Part shown: piece by piece, positions 18,055 through 27,407 of the stretch
How positions within the stretch are numbered: position 1 is the first letter of the stretch
Layout of the letters: every line of letters begins with the position of its first letter
Assembly (NCBI RefSeq): GCF_900105395.1
Contig: NZ_LT629775.1
Coordinates: 2,436,501 to 2,500,500 of the forward strand
DNA: 64,000 nucleotides
From: Streptomyces sp. TLI_053
GTDB lineage: Bacteria > Actinomycetota > Actinomycetes > Streptomycetales > Streptomycetaceae
Reading direction: 5' to 3'
Notes under the pieces: model-generated
The model's database searches: none
The model's input: only the letters and a program-made list of their open reading frames with translations
Told to the model about the DNA's origin: nothing
Translations under genes and position numbers: made by a program

Positions 18055-18921
18055 ATGACCATCCGCAGACTCACCGCCAGCAGGCTCACCGCCACCGCGG
18101 CCGCGGCCCTCGTCCTCGCCCTCGGCGCCACCGCCTGCAACAGCAACGGCGACACCGACGCCAAGAGCGGCAGCAGTTCCCCCGCCGCTCCCGGCACGGG
18201 CGCGGCGACCGGCACCGGCACGGGCGCGGCCGGCGTCCCGAAGGCCACCGGGACGGTCACCGTGTTCGCCGCCGCCTCGCTCAAGGAGACCTTCACCGAG
18301 CTCGGCAAGAAGTTCGAGGCCGCCAACCCCGGCGCCAAGGTCACCTTCAACTTCGGCGGCAGCTCGGCCCTCGCCACGAGCATCAACTCCGGCGCCCCGG
18401 CCGACGTGTTCGCCGCCGCCAGCCCCGCCACCATGAAGACCGTCACCGACGCGGGCGGCGCAACCGGCGAGCCGAAAACCTTCGTGCGCAACACCCTCGC
18501 CATCGCCGTCCCCAAGGGCAACCCCAAGCACTTCGCCGGCCTCGCCGACCTGGCCGCGCCGGGCGTGAAGGTCGCGCTGTGCGCGAAGGAGGTGCCCTGC
18601 GGCGCCGCCGCGCTGACCGCGCTCAAGGCCGCCAACGTCAACCTCACCCCGGTCACCCTGGAGCAGGACGTCAAGGGCGCGCTGACCAAGGTCGAACTCG
18701 GCGAGGTCGACGCCTCGCTCGTGTACCGCACCGATGTGCAGGCCGATGCTGCGAAGATCGACGGCGTGGAGTTCCCCGAGGCCGCCAAGGCCGTGAACGA
18801 CTACCCGATCGCCGCCCTGGCCAAGGCGCCGAACAAGGACGGCGCCGCCGCCTTCGTCGCCTACATCCAGTCGTCCGAGGCGCAGCAGGTGCTGACCGCG
18901 GCGGGCTTCCAGGCGCCGTGA
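18055..18921 (+). CDS. modA: Molybdate ABC transporter substrate-binding lipoprotein ModA
   Basis: 288 aa from ATG 18055. A lipoprotein signal peptide ends in ALGATAC with the lipidated Cys near residue 29, followed by a Gly/Ser/Thr linker. The periplasmic-binding-protein fold matches ModA: TVFAAASLKETFTELGKKFE, FNFGGSSALATSI, GAPADVFAAAS and a late acidic/Tyr motif GEVDASLVYRTDV. It captures molybdate or tungstate for ModBC. The stop overlaps the modB start (GTGA). Confidence 0.95.
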   Translation: MTIRRLTASRLTATAAAALVLALGATACNSNGDTDAKSGSSSPAAPGTGAATGTGTGAAGVPKATGTVTVFAAASLKETFTELGKKFEAANPGAKVTFNFGGSSALATSINSGAPADVFAAASPATMKTVTDAGGATGEPKTFVRNTLAIAVPKGNPKHFAGLADLAAPGVKVALCAKEVPCGAAALTALKAANVNLTPVTLEQDVKGALTKVELGEVDASLVYRTDVQADAAKIDGVEFPEAAKAVNDYPIAALAKAPNKDGAAAFVAYIQSSEAQQVLTAAGFQAP

Positions 18922-19868
18922 TCCGTCGCACCGGCCGCGCGGACGGCAGCGGCACGGCGGGCGGCACGGCCGACGGCACGGCGGGCGGTGCCGGGTCCGG
19001 GGGCTCCTCGGGCCACGACGCGGTCCCGGGCTCCGGCCCGGGGCCTGCCCCGGGGTCCGGTCGGCCGCGCCGCCACGGCCGGCGGCGGGCGGGCCGGGTG
19101 CCGGCGGCCCTGCTGCTCCCCGCGCTGCTCGGCCTGGCGTTCCTCGTCCTCCCCCTGGTCGGGCTGCTGGTCCGGGCGCCCTGGAGCGCGCTCCCGGAGC
19201 AGCTCACCAGCCCGCAGGTGTGGGAGGCGCTGCGCCTCTCGCTCGTCTGCGCGACGGCCGCCACCGCCGTGTCGCTGGTCCTCGGCGTGCCGCTGGCCTG
19301 GCTGCTGGCCCGCACCGAGCTGCCGGGTCGGCGGCTGGTCCGGGCCCTGGTCACGCTGCCGCTGGTACTGCCGCCGGTGGTCGGCGGCGTCGCGCTGCTG
19401 CTGGTGCTCGGCCGGCGCGGCATCGTCGGCTCCTGGCTGGACTCCGCGTTCGGCATCACCCTGCCGTTCACCACCACCGGCGTGGTGATCGCGGAGGCGT
19501 TCGTCGCGATGCCGTTCCTGGTGATCAGCGTCGAGGGCGCGCTGCGCGCCGCCGACCCGCGTTACGAGGAGGCCGCCGCGACACTGGGCGCCTCCCGGCT
19601 GACGGCCTTCCGGCGGGTCACCCTGCCGCTGATCGCCCCGGGCATCGGCGCCGGGGCCGTACTGGCCTGGGCGAGGGCGCTCGGGGAGTTCGGCGCGACG
19701 ATCACCTTCGCGGGCAACTTCCCGGGCCGCACGCAGACCATGCCGCTGGCCGTCTACCTCGCGATGGAGTCGGACCCGGAGGCAGCGATCGCGCTGTCCC
19801 TGGTGCTGCTGGTGGTGTCGATCGCGGTGCTGGCCGGCCTGCGCGAACGCTGGATGTCCGCGCCGTGA
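18918..19868 (+). CDS. modB: Molybdate ABC transporter permease ModB
   Basis: 316 aa from GTG 18918. The first ~65 residues are a hydrophilic Gly/Thr/Ser/Arg-rich tail not found in E. coli ModB (about 229 aa), encoded by a ggcacggc-type repeat. Five to six membrane helices follow (LLLPALLGLAFLVLPLVGLLV onward). The EAA loop that contacts the ATPase reads EEAAATLGASRLTAFRRVTLPLIAPGI. It forms the channel of the modABC system. Confidence 0.94.
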   Translation: MIRRTGRADGSGTAGGTADGTAGGAGSGGSSGHDAVPGSGPGPAPGSGRPRRHGRRRAGRVPAALLLPALLGLAFLVLPLVGLLVRAPWSALPEQLTSPQVWEALRLSLVCATAATAVSLVLGVPLAWLLARTELPGRRLVRALVTLPLVLPPVVGGVALLLVLGRRGIVGSWLDSAFGITLPFTTTGVVIAEAFVAMPFLVISVEGALRAADPRYEEAAATLGASRLTAFRRVTLPLIAPGIGAGAVLAWARALGEFGATITFAGNFPGRTQTMPLAVYLAMESDPEAAIALSLVLLVVSIAVLAGLRERWMSAP

Positions 19869-19923
19869 GGCCGCCCGCCGCGCCCGTCCCCGTCACCCTC
19901 CCCGTTCCCGGAGCGCCACGCCG

Positions 19924-20997
19924 ATGACCACCCACCCCGGCGCCGCCGGACTGGACGCCCGGCTGCGGGTCGACCGCGCCGCCTTCACCCTGGACCTCGC
20001 CCTCACCGCCGCCCCCGGCGAGGTGGTCGCGCTGCTCGGCCCGAACGGCGCCGGGAAGTCCACCGCCCTGCGCGCGCTGGCCGGTCTGCTGCCGCTCGGC
20101 GCCGGTCACCTGCGGCTGGACGGCGACGTCCTGGAGGACCCGGCCCGGCGGCTGCACACGCCCGCCGAGGAACGCCCGGTCGGTGTGGTCTTCCAGGACT
20201 ACCTGCTCTTCCCGCACCTGAGTGCCCTCGACAACGTCGCCTTCGGTCCGCGCTGCCGGGGCCGTTCCAAGCGCGAGGCACGCGCCGAGGCCGCCGGGTG
20301 GCTGGAGCGGATGGGCCTGGCCGAACACGCCGCCGCCCGTCCGGCCCGGCTCTCCGGCGGGCAGGCCCAGCGGGTGGCGCTCGCCCGGGCGCTGGCCGTC
20401 CGGCCGCGGCTGCTGCTGCTGGACGAGCCGCTGGCCGCCCTGGACGCCCGCACCCGGCTCGACGTGCGGGCACAGCTGCGGCGCCACCTGGCGGAGTTCG
20501 AGGCGGTCGCGGTGCTGGTGACGCACGATCCGCTGGACGCGATGGTGCTGGCCGACCGGCTGGTGGTGATCGAGGGCGGACGCGAGGTGCAGTCCGGCCT
20601 GCCGGCGGAGATCGCGCGGCGGCCGCGCACCGACTACATCGCCCGGCTGGTCGGGCTGAACCTCTACCGGGGCACCTCGGCCGGGCACCGGGTGACGCTG
20701 CCGGACGGCGCCGTGCTGACCACCGACGAGGATCTGTCCGGGCCGGTCTTCGTCGCCTTCCCGCCGTCCGCCGTCGTGCTCCACGGCTCACGGCCGGAGG
20801 GGAGCGCGCGCAACGTCTGGGAACTGACGGTCAACGGGCTCGACCTGCACGGCGACCAGGTGCGGGCCGATCTGACGGGAGCCGTTCCGATGGCCGCCGA
20901 CCTCACCCCGGCGGCGGCCGCCGAACTGGGCCTGGCGCGCGGCTCCACGGTCTGGGCCGCGGTCAAGGCCGCCCAGACGCACGCCTATCCGGCCTGA
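19924..20997 (+). CDS. modC: Molybdate ABC transporter ATP-binding protein ModC
   Basis: 357 aa from ATG 19924. Walker A GPNGAGKST near residue 39, signature LSGGQAQRVALARAL, Walker B LLLLDEPLAALDA and switch His in LVTHDPLDAM. The C-terminal ~70 residues form a TOBE-like domain (NVWELTVNGLDLHGDQVRADLTG), where oxyanion can bind in this family. It energises molybdate import and closes the operon; modB ends 55 bp upstream. Confidence 0.93.
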   Translation: MTTHPGAAGLDARLRVDRAAFTLDLALTAAPGEVVALLGPNGAGKSTALRALAGLLPLGAGHLRLDGDVLEDPARRLHTPAEERPVGVVFQDYLLFPHLSALDNVAFGPRCRGRSKREARAEAAGWLERMGLAEHAAARPARLSGGQAQRVALARALAVRPRLLLLDEPLAALDARTRLDVRAQLRRHLAEFEAVAVLVTHDPLDAMVLADRLVVIEGGREVQSGLPAEIARRPRTDYIARLVGLNLYRGTSAGHRVTLPDGAVLTTDEDLSGPVFVAFPPSAVVLHGSRPEGSARNVWELTVNGLDLHGDQVRADLTGAVPMAADLTPAAAAELGLARGSTVWAAVKAAQTHAYPA

Positions 20998-21075
20998 GCG
21001 CCGCCTACCGCCCTCCCCGCTCTGCCGACCCGCCGACCTGCTGACCTGCCGACCTGCCGCCGTGGGCCTCGGTGG

Positions 21076-21741
21076 TCACTCGCTGGGCGTCACGAACCCC
21101 GACTCGTAGGCGAGGACGACCGCCTGGGTCCGGTCCCGCGCGCCGAGCTTCGCCAACATGCTGCTGACGTGCGTCTTCACCGTCTGCACCCCGAGGAACA
21201 GCTGCTCGGCGATCTCGGCGTTGGTGAGCCCGCGGGCCACCAGGCGCAGTACCTCGCTCTCGCGTTCGGTCAACGCGGCGCGGGCCATCGTCCCGCGCGC
21301 CGCCGGGTTGCCCCGGCCGGCGGCGAGGCGGCGGATCTGGGCGGGGAAGAGCAGCGACTCCCCGGCCGCCACCAGCCGGACGGCCTGGGCGATCTCGCTC
21401 GGCCGGGTGCGCTTGAGCAGGAAGCCGTCGGCGCCCGCCCGCAGCGCCCGGTAGACGTAGTCGTCGATCTCGAAGGTGGTGACGACCAGGATCCTGGGCG
21501 CGTACCCGCCGGGCGCGGCGGCGTCGCGGACGAGTTCGCGGGTGGCCTCGAGGCCGTCCAGGCCGGGCATCCGGACGTCCATCAGGACCACGTGCGGGCG
21601 CAGGCGGCGGGCGAGCGCGATCGCCTCCGCGCCGTCCGACGCCTCCCCCACCACCCGCAGGTCGCCCTGCGCCTCCAGCACCACCCGCAGGCCGGCCCGG
21701 ACGAGTTCCTCGTCGTCGGCCAGCAGAATGTCGATCGTCAC
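21076..21741 (-). CDS. NarL/LuxR-type response regulator
   Basis: 221 aa; the GTG start at 21741 overlaps the kinase stop. Receiver: ILLADDEELVRAGL, VVLMDVRMPGLDG (phospho-Asp), VTTFEIDDYVYRALRAGADGFLLKRT. C-terminal LuxR helix-turn-helix: LTERESEVLRLVARGLTNAEIAEQLFLGVQTVKTHVSSMLAKL. The FEIDDYVYRAL and LLK residues are typical of the actinomycete DesR-like group. It is likely to act on the divergent ABC exporter. Confidence 0.93.
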   Translation of the reverse strand: MTIDILLADDEELVRAGLRVVLEAQGDLRVVGEASDGAEAIALARRLRPHVVLMDVRMPGLDGLEATRELVRDAAAPGGYAPRILVVTTFEIDDYVYRALRAGADGFLLKRTRPSEIAQAVRLVAAGESLLFPAQIRRLAAGRGNPAARGTMARAALTERESEVLRLVARGLTNAEIAEQLFLGVQTVKTHVSSMLAKLGARDRTQAVVLAYESGFVTPSE

Positions 21742-23003
21742 CCGCCCAAGCGTAGGGGTACCCGAACGGTCAGCACCCAGTCGCCGGACTCGACGCCGGC
21801 CGCGGCCTCGCCGCCCAGCAGAACGGCCCGTTCGCGGATGCCCCGAAGTCCCTTGCCGCCCCGGCGCGGTGAGCCCCCGTGGGAGCGGGCGGACGGTGGG
21901 CGGAGGGCGTTGGCGCAGCACAGTTCCAGGCTGCCGTCCCGGACCGCGACACGGACGCTGATCGGCTCCCCGGGCGCGTACTTGAGGGCGTTGGTGACAC
22001 CCTCCTGCACGATCCGGTAGCCCTCGCGGGAGAGCACCCCGGGGAGGGCGCCGGCGGGGACGTCGACCCGGGCCTCGACGGGGCTGCCGGCTGCCCTGGC
22101 GGTCTCGAACAGGGCGGGGAGCCGGTCGATCCCGGGCCGTTCCCGCGCGTCCCGGTCGCCGTCGGCGCCGCGCCCAGGGACACCCGGAACGCCCTGGTCG
22201 GCGGGGTCGCGCAGCAGGGCGAGCGTGCGCTCCAGGTCGTCCATCGCCCGCCGGCCGGTCTCCTCGATGACCTCCAGCGCCCTGGCGGCGAACTCGGGGT
22301 CGCCGCCCTCGCGCGCCGCCCCGGCCTGGAGGACCGTCACCGTCAACGCGTGGCCGATCGAGTCGTGCAGCTCGCGCGCCAGCAGATTGCGCTCCAGCAG
22401 GCGTTCGGCGCGCAGCTCGGCGGCGGCCAGGCGCTCCGCCGGGGACGGCCCCAGCAGCCGGACCGCCATCGCCAGCTGGAGCCGGCCGCCCCAGACCACC
22501 AGCCAGCCGAGCCCGAACAGCAGCACCGGCGCCAGCACCAGCGCCAGCAGCGGCGCCCGGACCGGCCCGTCCGCACCGTCCGCCCGCAGACCGAACACCG
22601 CCGTCCCCGGCCGTAGGACCAGGTCGACGACGGTGGCGGGCACGAGGACCGAGGCCCAGCCGACGAGCCCGCCGAGGAGCACCCGACCGACCAGCCAGGC
22701 CGCCGTCCTCCGCCGGTCGGCCCAGCTGCGGGAGGGCTCGACGGCAATGTCCCGCTCCCGGTCGGGCACCAGCAGCAGCCGCGCCTGCACACCCTCCGCC
22801 CGCCGCGTCGCGGGCACCAGCGCGGCCAGCCCCAGCAGCGCGGCGTCCACGGGCACCGCCCGTGCCAGCAGCTCGCCCCGGCTCCACCCCTCGATGCCCG
22901 GCCAGACCATCAGCACGACGCCGACGAATACCGGACCGATCATCAGATGCAGCCAGCGCGCGTAGGTGGCGGCGCTCAACAGGGGCGCGAGTATTCGGGG
23001 CAT
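21738..23003 (-). CDS. HisKA_3-type sensor histidine kinase
   Basis: 421 aa from ATG 23003. Four or more membrane helices in the N-terminal half (LHLMIGPVFVGVVLMVWPG; AALLGLAALVPA; VLLGGLVGWASVLVPATVVDLV; LLALVLAPVLLFGLGWLVVWGG), no extracytoplasmic domain. Dimerisation helix LARELHDSIGHALTVTVLQAGAA carries the phospho-His; N-box REGYRIVQEGVTNALKYAP and G-box GGKGLRGIRERAVLLGG. Such intramembrane kinases next to ABC exporters often sense envelope-active compounds or the transporter itself. Confidence 0.92.
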   Translation of the reverse strand: MPRILAPLLSAATYARWLHLMIGPVFVGVVLMVWPGIEGWSRGELLARAVPVDAALLGLAALVPATRRAEGVQARLLLVPDRERDIAVEPSRSWADRRRTAAWLVGRVLLGGLVGWASVLVPATVVDLVLRPGTAVFGLRADGADGPVRAPLLALVLAPVLLFGLGWLVVWGGRLQLAMAVRLLGPSPAERLAAAELRAERLLERNLLARELHDSIGHALTVTVLQAGAAREGGDPEFAARALEVIEETGRRAMDDLERTLALLRDPADQGVPGVPGRGADGDRDARERPGIDRLPALFETARAAGSPVEARVDVPAGALPGVLSREGYRIVQEGVTNALKYAPGEPISVRVAVRDGSLELCCANALRPPSARSHGGSPRRGGKGLRGIRERAVLLGGEAAAGVESGDWVLTVRVPLRLGG

Positions 23004-23142
23004 CACGTCATCCTGCCAGGTCAGCGCGGTGCGCGGCCTCCCTCTCGGGAGGGAGGCAGATCCCCTCCCGGGCGGGATCCGCCGGGCCTCCGAGCTGCGG
23101 TCCCATGGAGTCACCGAAGCACGGAGGAAGGGAGAACAGCTC

Positions 23143-24047
<905 letters not shown>

Positions 24048-24051
<4 letters not shown>

Positions 24052-24812
24052 ACGCCGCGACGACCGTGCCCGGTTCCCCGGTCCGTAGCGCCCTGCGTGC
24101 CGAACGGATCAAGTTCACCACCCTGCGCTCGCTCTGGATCACCCCGCTGGTCGGCCTGCTGCTCACGGTCGGGTTCACCACCGCGGTCGCGGCCACCCTC
24201 GGCGGGAAGGACGAGAGCATCACCGCCGACCCGGGCGTGGGCGTCCACTACGGCCTCAACTTCGGCCAGGCGGCCCTGGTCTGCTTCGCCGTCCTGCTGT
24301 TCGGCCAGGAGTTCGGCACCCGGATGATCGGCCTCTCCCTGACCGCCGTCCCGCAGCGCGGCCGCCTCTACGGCGCCAAGCTCGCCCTCGGCGCGGCCGT
24401 CGCCCTCGCGGTCGGACTGGTCGGGACGGCCGGGGCGTTCGCCGGCTACGCCGCGTTCGTACCGGAGCGCTGGAACGGCCCCGCGCTCGTGCGCAGCGCC
24501 ACGGCCGGCGTGCTCTACCCGGTCCTGCTGGTGGTGCTCTGCCTCGGGCTGACCGCCGCCCTGCGCAACCTCACCGCGGCCATGGGCCTGCTGCTGCCCA
24601 CCGTCTTCCTGCTCTCCCCGCTGCTGTCCGGTGTCCCGGTGGTGCGGCACGGCGTGCAGTTCCTGCCCGACCGGGCCGGCCAGTACGCACTGCTCTACCG
24701 CGACGACCCGCAGATCGCCTACGGGCACTGGACCGGCCTGCTGATCATGGCCCTGTGGGCGGGCGCGGCGGCCTGGGGCGGGCTGTACCGGCTGCGCCGT
24801 CAAGAGGTGTGA
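24048..24812 (+). CDS. ABC-2-type exporter permease
   Basis: 254 aa from GTG 24048, overlapping the ATPase stop by four bases. Six hydrophobic segments are visible (SLWITPLVGLLLTVGFTTAVAA; GQAALVCFAVLLFGQEF; ALGAAVALAVGLVGTAGAFAGY; AGVLYPVLLVVLCLGLTAAL; AMGLLLPTVFLLSPLLSGVPV; GLLIMALWAGAAAWGGLYRL). FGQEFGTRMIGLSLTAVPQRGRLYGAK is the typical ABC-2 amphipathic region. Together with the ATPase it would export a lipid, peptide or drug; substrate unknown. Confidence 0.9.
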
Positions 24813-24878
24813 CGGCGTGCCGCCACCGGGCAGCGACACCTGGCGTCCGGCGGCGGGTGCGCGGGCGGCCGGCGGCGG

Positions 24879-25592
24879 TCAGTCGCGCAGCGCCGGGTGG
24901 TCCGCCACCACGGTGCAGCTCCCCGGGGCGATCTCCGTGAAGCCGGCGTCCTGCACCAGCGGGAGGCCGCTCGCCACCAGGTCCGCCCACGCCTCGGGCG
25001 TCGCCGTGCGGACGGCGAGCGCGAAACCGCTCTCCGCCCACTCCTTGCGGCGGGCGTCGTCCAGCCGCCACCAGGCGAGCTGCGCGGCATGGCCGGTCTG
25101 CGCCATCGTCTTTCCGGCGCTCATCTCCAGCTCCGGGTTCAGCCACAGCACCGGCACACCCGTCGGCGCGGGACCGACCGGACCGGTCTCCTCCAGGTCG
25201 GTGCCCGACACCTGGAGCTTGGCCAGCTCCTTCGGCCAGCCGTCCAGCGGAACCGGCGGGAAGACCCGCACCTCCGCCTCCAGGCCCGTCACCGTGATGC
25301 CGGGCAGCTCCCCGGCCTTGCGCCACTCGCCGCCGCGCGCCCGCCGGACCACCTTGCGGATCCGCGCGTCCTCCCAGGCCAGCACCCGCTCCGCCCACTC
25401 GCCCTCGGCCTCGACCACCCTCGGGTCGTTCAGCAGGGTCAGCACCGCCCGCGCCGAGGTCTCCAGCGCGTCGGTCCGCCCGGGCGGCGTCGCGCGCTCC
25501 GTCCGGACCACCAGCGGCAGCACGTACTGCTGCCGGGCGTCGCGGTCCTCGGGCATCGGGTCGGGAACGGGGGCGTCGAACGGTGAAGTCAC
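24879..25592 (-). CDS. Pth2-type peptidyl-tRNA hydrolase-like protein
   Basis: 237 aa from GTG 25592. The C-terminal half holds the Pth2 pattern MSAGKTMAQTGHAAQLAW (residues ~158-175, including Lys and His positions of the active centre) and ends in VQDAGFTEIAPGSCTVVAD, equivalent to the closing strand of Pth2. The N-terminal ~120 residues (QQYVLPLVVRTERATPPGRTDALETSARAVLTLL) are an extra domain common in actinomycete versions. Pth2 enzymes recycle peptidyl-tRNA; whether this fused form does so is inference. Confidence 0.75.
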   Translation of the reverse strand: MTSPFDAPVPDPMPEDRDARQQYVLPLVVRTERATPPGRTDALETSARAVLTLLNDPRVVEAEGEWAERVLAWEDARIRKVVRRARGGEWRKAGELPGITVTGLEAEVRVFPPVPLDGWPKELAKLQVSGTDLEETGPVGPAPTGVPVLWLNPELEMSAGKTMAQTGHAAQLAWWRLDDARRKEWAESGFALAVRTATPEAWADLVASGLPLVQDAGFTEIAPGSCTVVADHPALRD

Positions 25593-25653
25593 CGGTCCAG
25601 CATGCCAGCCCCCGCCCCGGGGCGATCACCGCGGGGCTCCGGACGCCCGGGGA

Positions 25654-25722
25654 CCGGCGCCACCGGGTCGGTGGCGCCGGATCGGTGGCGCCGGATCGCG
25701 TGCGCGGATCGGTGGCGCCGGA
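25654..25722. terminator. Hairpin with repeated 3' arm (TCGGTGGCGCCGGA x3)
   Basis: CCGGCGCCACCG (25654-25665) and CGGTGGCGCCGG (25669-25680) form a 12-bp perfect stem with a 3-base loop. The right arm recurs as TCGGTGGCGCCGGA at 25668-25681, 25682-25695 and 25709-25722, so alternative stems are possible. It lies just past the 3' end of the gene at 25737 and upstream of the hydrolase start, so it probably ends the former's transcript. Confidence 0.6.
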
Positions 25723-25736
25723 AGCCGGGCGCCCGG

Positions 25737-26669
25737 TCAGCGCCGGTAGCCGCGCTGGGCGTCCCGCTCCTCCGCGTCGTCGTAGTTCAGGAACCAGCCC
25801 TCCGGGTGGGTGGCGGTGAGCAGCAGCTCGGCGCGCTGCTCCGCGGTCAGCTCCGGATCGCCGTCGTCCGGCCCGTAGACGCCGAACAGCTCGTCGTGGC
25901 AGCCGTCCCAGTCGTAGTCGTAGAGGTCCGCGGGCAGGTCGCCCATCATGTCGGCGACCGACTCGGGCTGCGCCCCGAGCAGGGTCCGGGCGTCGACCAG
26001 GGCCATCCGGAGCGCGATCTCCTCCGCCAGGCAGCGCGGGAGCGGCCACTCGCCGAGCGCGAGGTCGTCGGCGAGGTCGTCGAAGGTGCGGGCCATCGCG
26101 CGGCGCCAGCTCCGGTGCAGCCGCCAAGTGCGCTGCGGCAGCCTCCCGAACACCGTCCAGTCCGCCTCCTCGCCGTCGGCCACCGACTCGTCCTCGTGCT
26201 CGTCGAGGTCGTCGTAGGCGGCGTCGGCCAGCCCGAGCAACTGGGCGTGGAGCAGGCACGCGGTGCGCGGGGTGAGGGTCCAGTCGCCGGCCGCGCTGCC
26301 GCCGTCCTCCTCGTCGCCGTCCAGCGGGAACAGCTCGGCGAAGTCCGGTGCGAAGTCCTCGGTGACGCTGATCTCCAGCGTGCCGCCGACCGCCTCGACC
26401 CCGGGGATCGCGGCCACCAGCCGGTCCGGGTGCAGCAGTGCGCCGAGTGCCGCGTTGGCGTCCTCGGCCACCTCGCGCAGCAGTTCACGGCGCTGCCCGG
26501 CCGGATCGACGCCGTCGAAGTCCAGTTCCTCCACGGCCGCGATGGCCGCGGCGCGCAGCGCCGGCCAGTTCGTGATCCGCAGTCCCAGGACCACCGTCGC
26601 CTCGATCTCCTGCGCGCCGGAGTCCTCCGCCGCGCCCGGCCCCTGTGGATGATCGCTTCGCTCGCCCAT
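25737..26669 (-). CDS. Acidic conserved hypothetical protein
   Basis: 310 aa from ATG 26669. The composition is strongly acidic (DGDEEDGG; DDLDEHEDESVADGEEADW; YDYDWDGCHDELFGVYGPDDGD). The N-terminal third has alternating strands and helices (ATVVLGLRITNWPALRAAAIAAVEELDFDG), the middle a helical Arg-rich stretch (TWRLHRSWRRAMARTFDDLADDLALGEW). No signal peptide, no membrane segment, no known motif. I do not recognise the family and can offer no function. Confidence 0.75.
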   Translation of the reverse strand: MGERSDHPQGPGAAEDSGAQEIEATVVLGLRITNWPALRAAAIAAVEELDFDGVDPAGQRRELLREVAEDANAALGALLHPDRLVAAIPGVEAVGGTLEISVTEDFAPDFAELFPLDGDEEDGGSAAGDWTLTPRTACLLHAQLLGLADAAYDDLDEHEDESVADGEEADWTVFGRLPQRTWRLHRSWRRAMARTFDDLADDLALGEWPLPRCLAEEIALRMALVDARTLLGAQPESVADMMGDLPADLYDYDWDGCHDELFGVYGPDDGDPELTAEQRAELLLTATHPEGWFLNYDDAEERDAQRGYRR

Positions 26670-26816
26670 GGGGCTACGGTACGGCCTTTCGGCCGTCCGA
26701 TCACCGGTCTGTTCCGGCTACCCTACGCGTTCTCGCCGTCACTGCCCCGCCTTCTCCCGGTCGCGCCCCCGCGCGCCTCTGTTCGACGGCGTCGAACCGC
26801 CCGCAGGATGGGCGCC

Positions 26817-27191
26817 ATGGCAAACATCGACGAGTACGGCGGCGGGCAGCGCCCGGACGCCCAGGTCCTGGTAGTGACCACCAACGACATCCCCGGCTAC
26901 CGGGTGGACCACGTGATCGGCGAGGTCTTCGGTCTGACGGTGCGCAGCCGGCACATCGGCAGCCAGATCGGCGCCTCGCTGAAGTCGCTGGTCGGCGGCG
27001 AGCTGCGCGGCCTGACCAAGACCCTGGTGGAGAGCCGGAACGAGGCCATGGAGCGGCTGGTCGAGCAGACCAAGGCGCGCGGCGGGAACGCGGTCCTGAT
27101 GTTCCGGTTCGACGTCACGGAGGCGGCGGACGTCGGCACGGAGGTCTGCGCGTACGGGACCGCGGTGGTGATCTCCCCGGCCACGGCCTGA
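26817..27191 (+). CDS. YbjQ/UPF0145-family protein
   Basis: 124 aa from ATG 26817 with AGGA eight bases upstream; ATG 26808 is an in-frame alternative. Family features: VLVVTTNDIPGYRVDHVIGEVFGLTVRS, a central helix (GELRGLTKTLVESRNEAMERLVEQTKARGGNAVLMFRFD) and the closing AYGTAVVI strand. These proteins form pentameric or dodecameric rings and have been called heavy-metal-binding-like, with no settled function. The last third of the gene is partly repeated just downstream. Confidence 0.88.
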   Translation: MANIDEYGGGQRPDAQVLVVTTNDIPGYRVDHVIGEVFGLTVRSRHIGSQIGASLKSLVGGELRGLTKTLVESRNEAMERLVEQTKARGGNAVLMFRFDVTEAADVGTEVCAYGTAVVISPATA

Positions 27192-27241
27192 GCCGGGGCG
27201 GTCCGGCCCGGCAGCTGCCGGGCTGGTGACGGGCTGCGGCC

Positions 27242-27343
27242 GGGGAACGCGGTACCGACGTTCCGGTTCGACGTCACGGAGGCGGCGGACGTCGGCACGG
27301 AGGTCCGCGCGCACGGGACCGCAGGGGTGATCTCCCCGGCCGA
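27242..27343 (+). pseudogene. Duplicated 3' fragment of the YbjQ gene
   Basis: This stretch repeats 27083-27184 with an offset of 159 bp and roughly 93% identity by eye; it would encode FRFDVTEAADVGTEV again in the same frame but has no start codon. Similarity resumes after the fragment (27201-27216 against 27354-27369), so the duplicated unit includes the original stop and trailer. It is a dead remnant that now forms the upstream region of the monooxygenase gene. Confidence 0.85.
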
Positions 27344-27407
27344 CGGCGGGTCTTCCCGGCCCGGCAGCGGCTGGGAACACCCGCCGCGCACCGGATGTTT
27401 CACGGGC

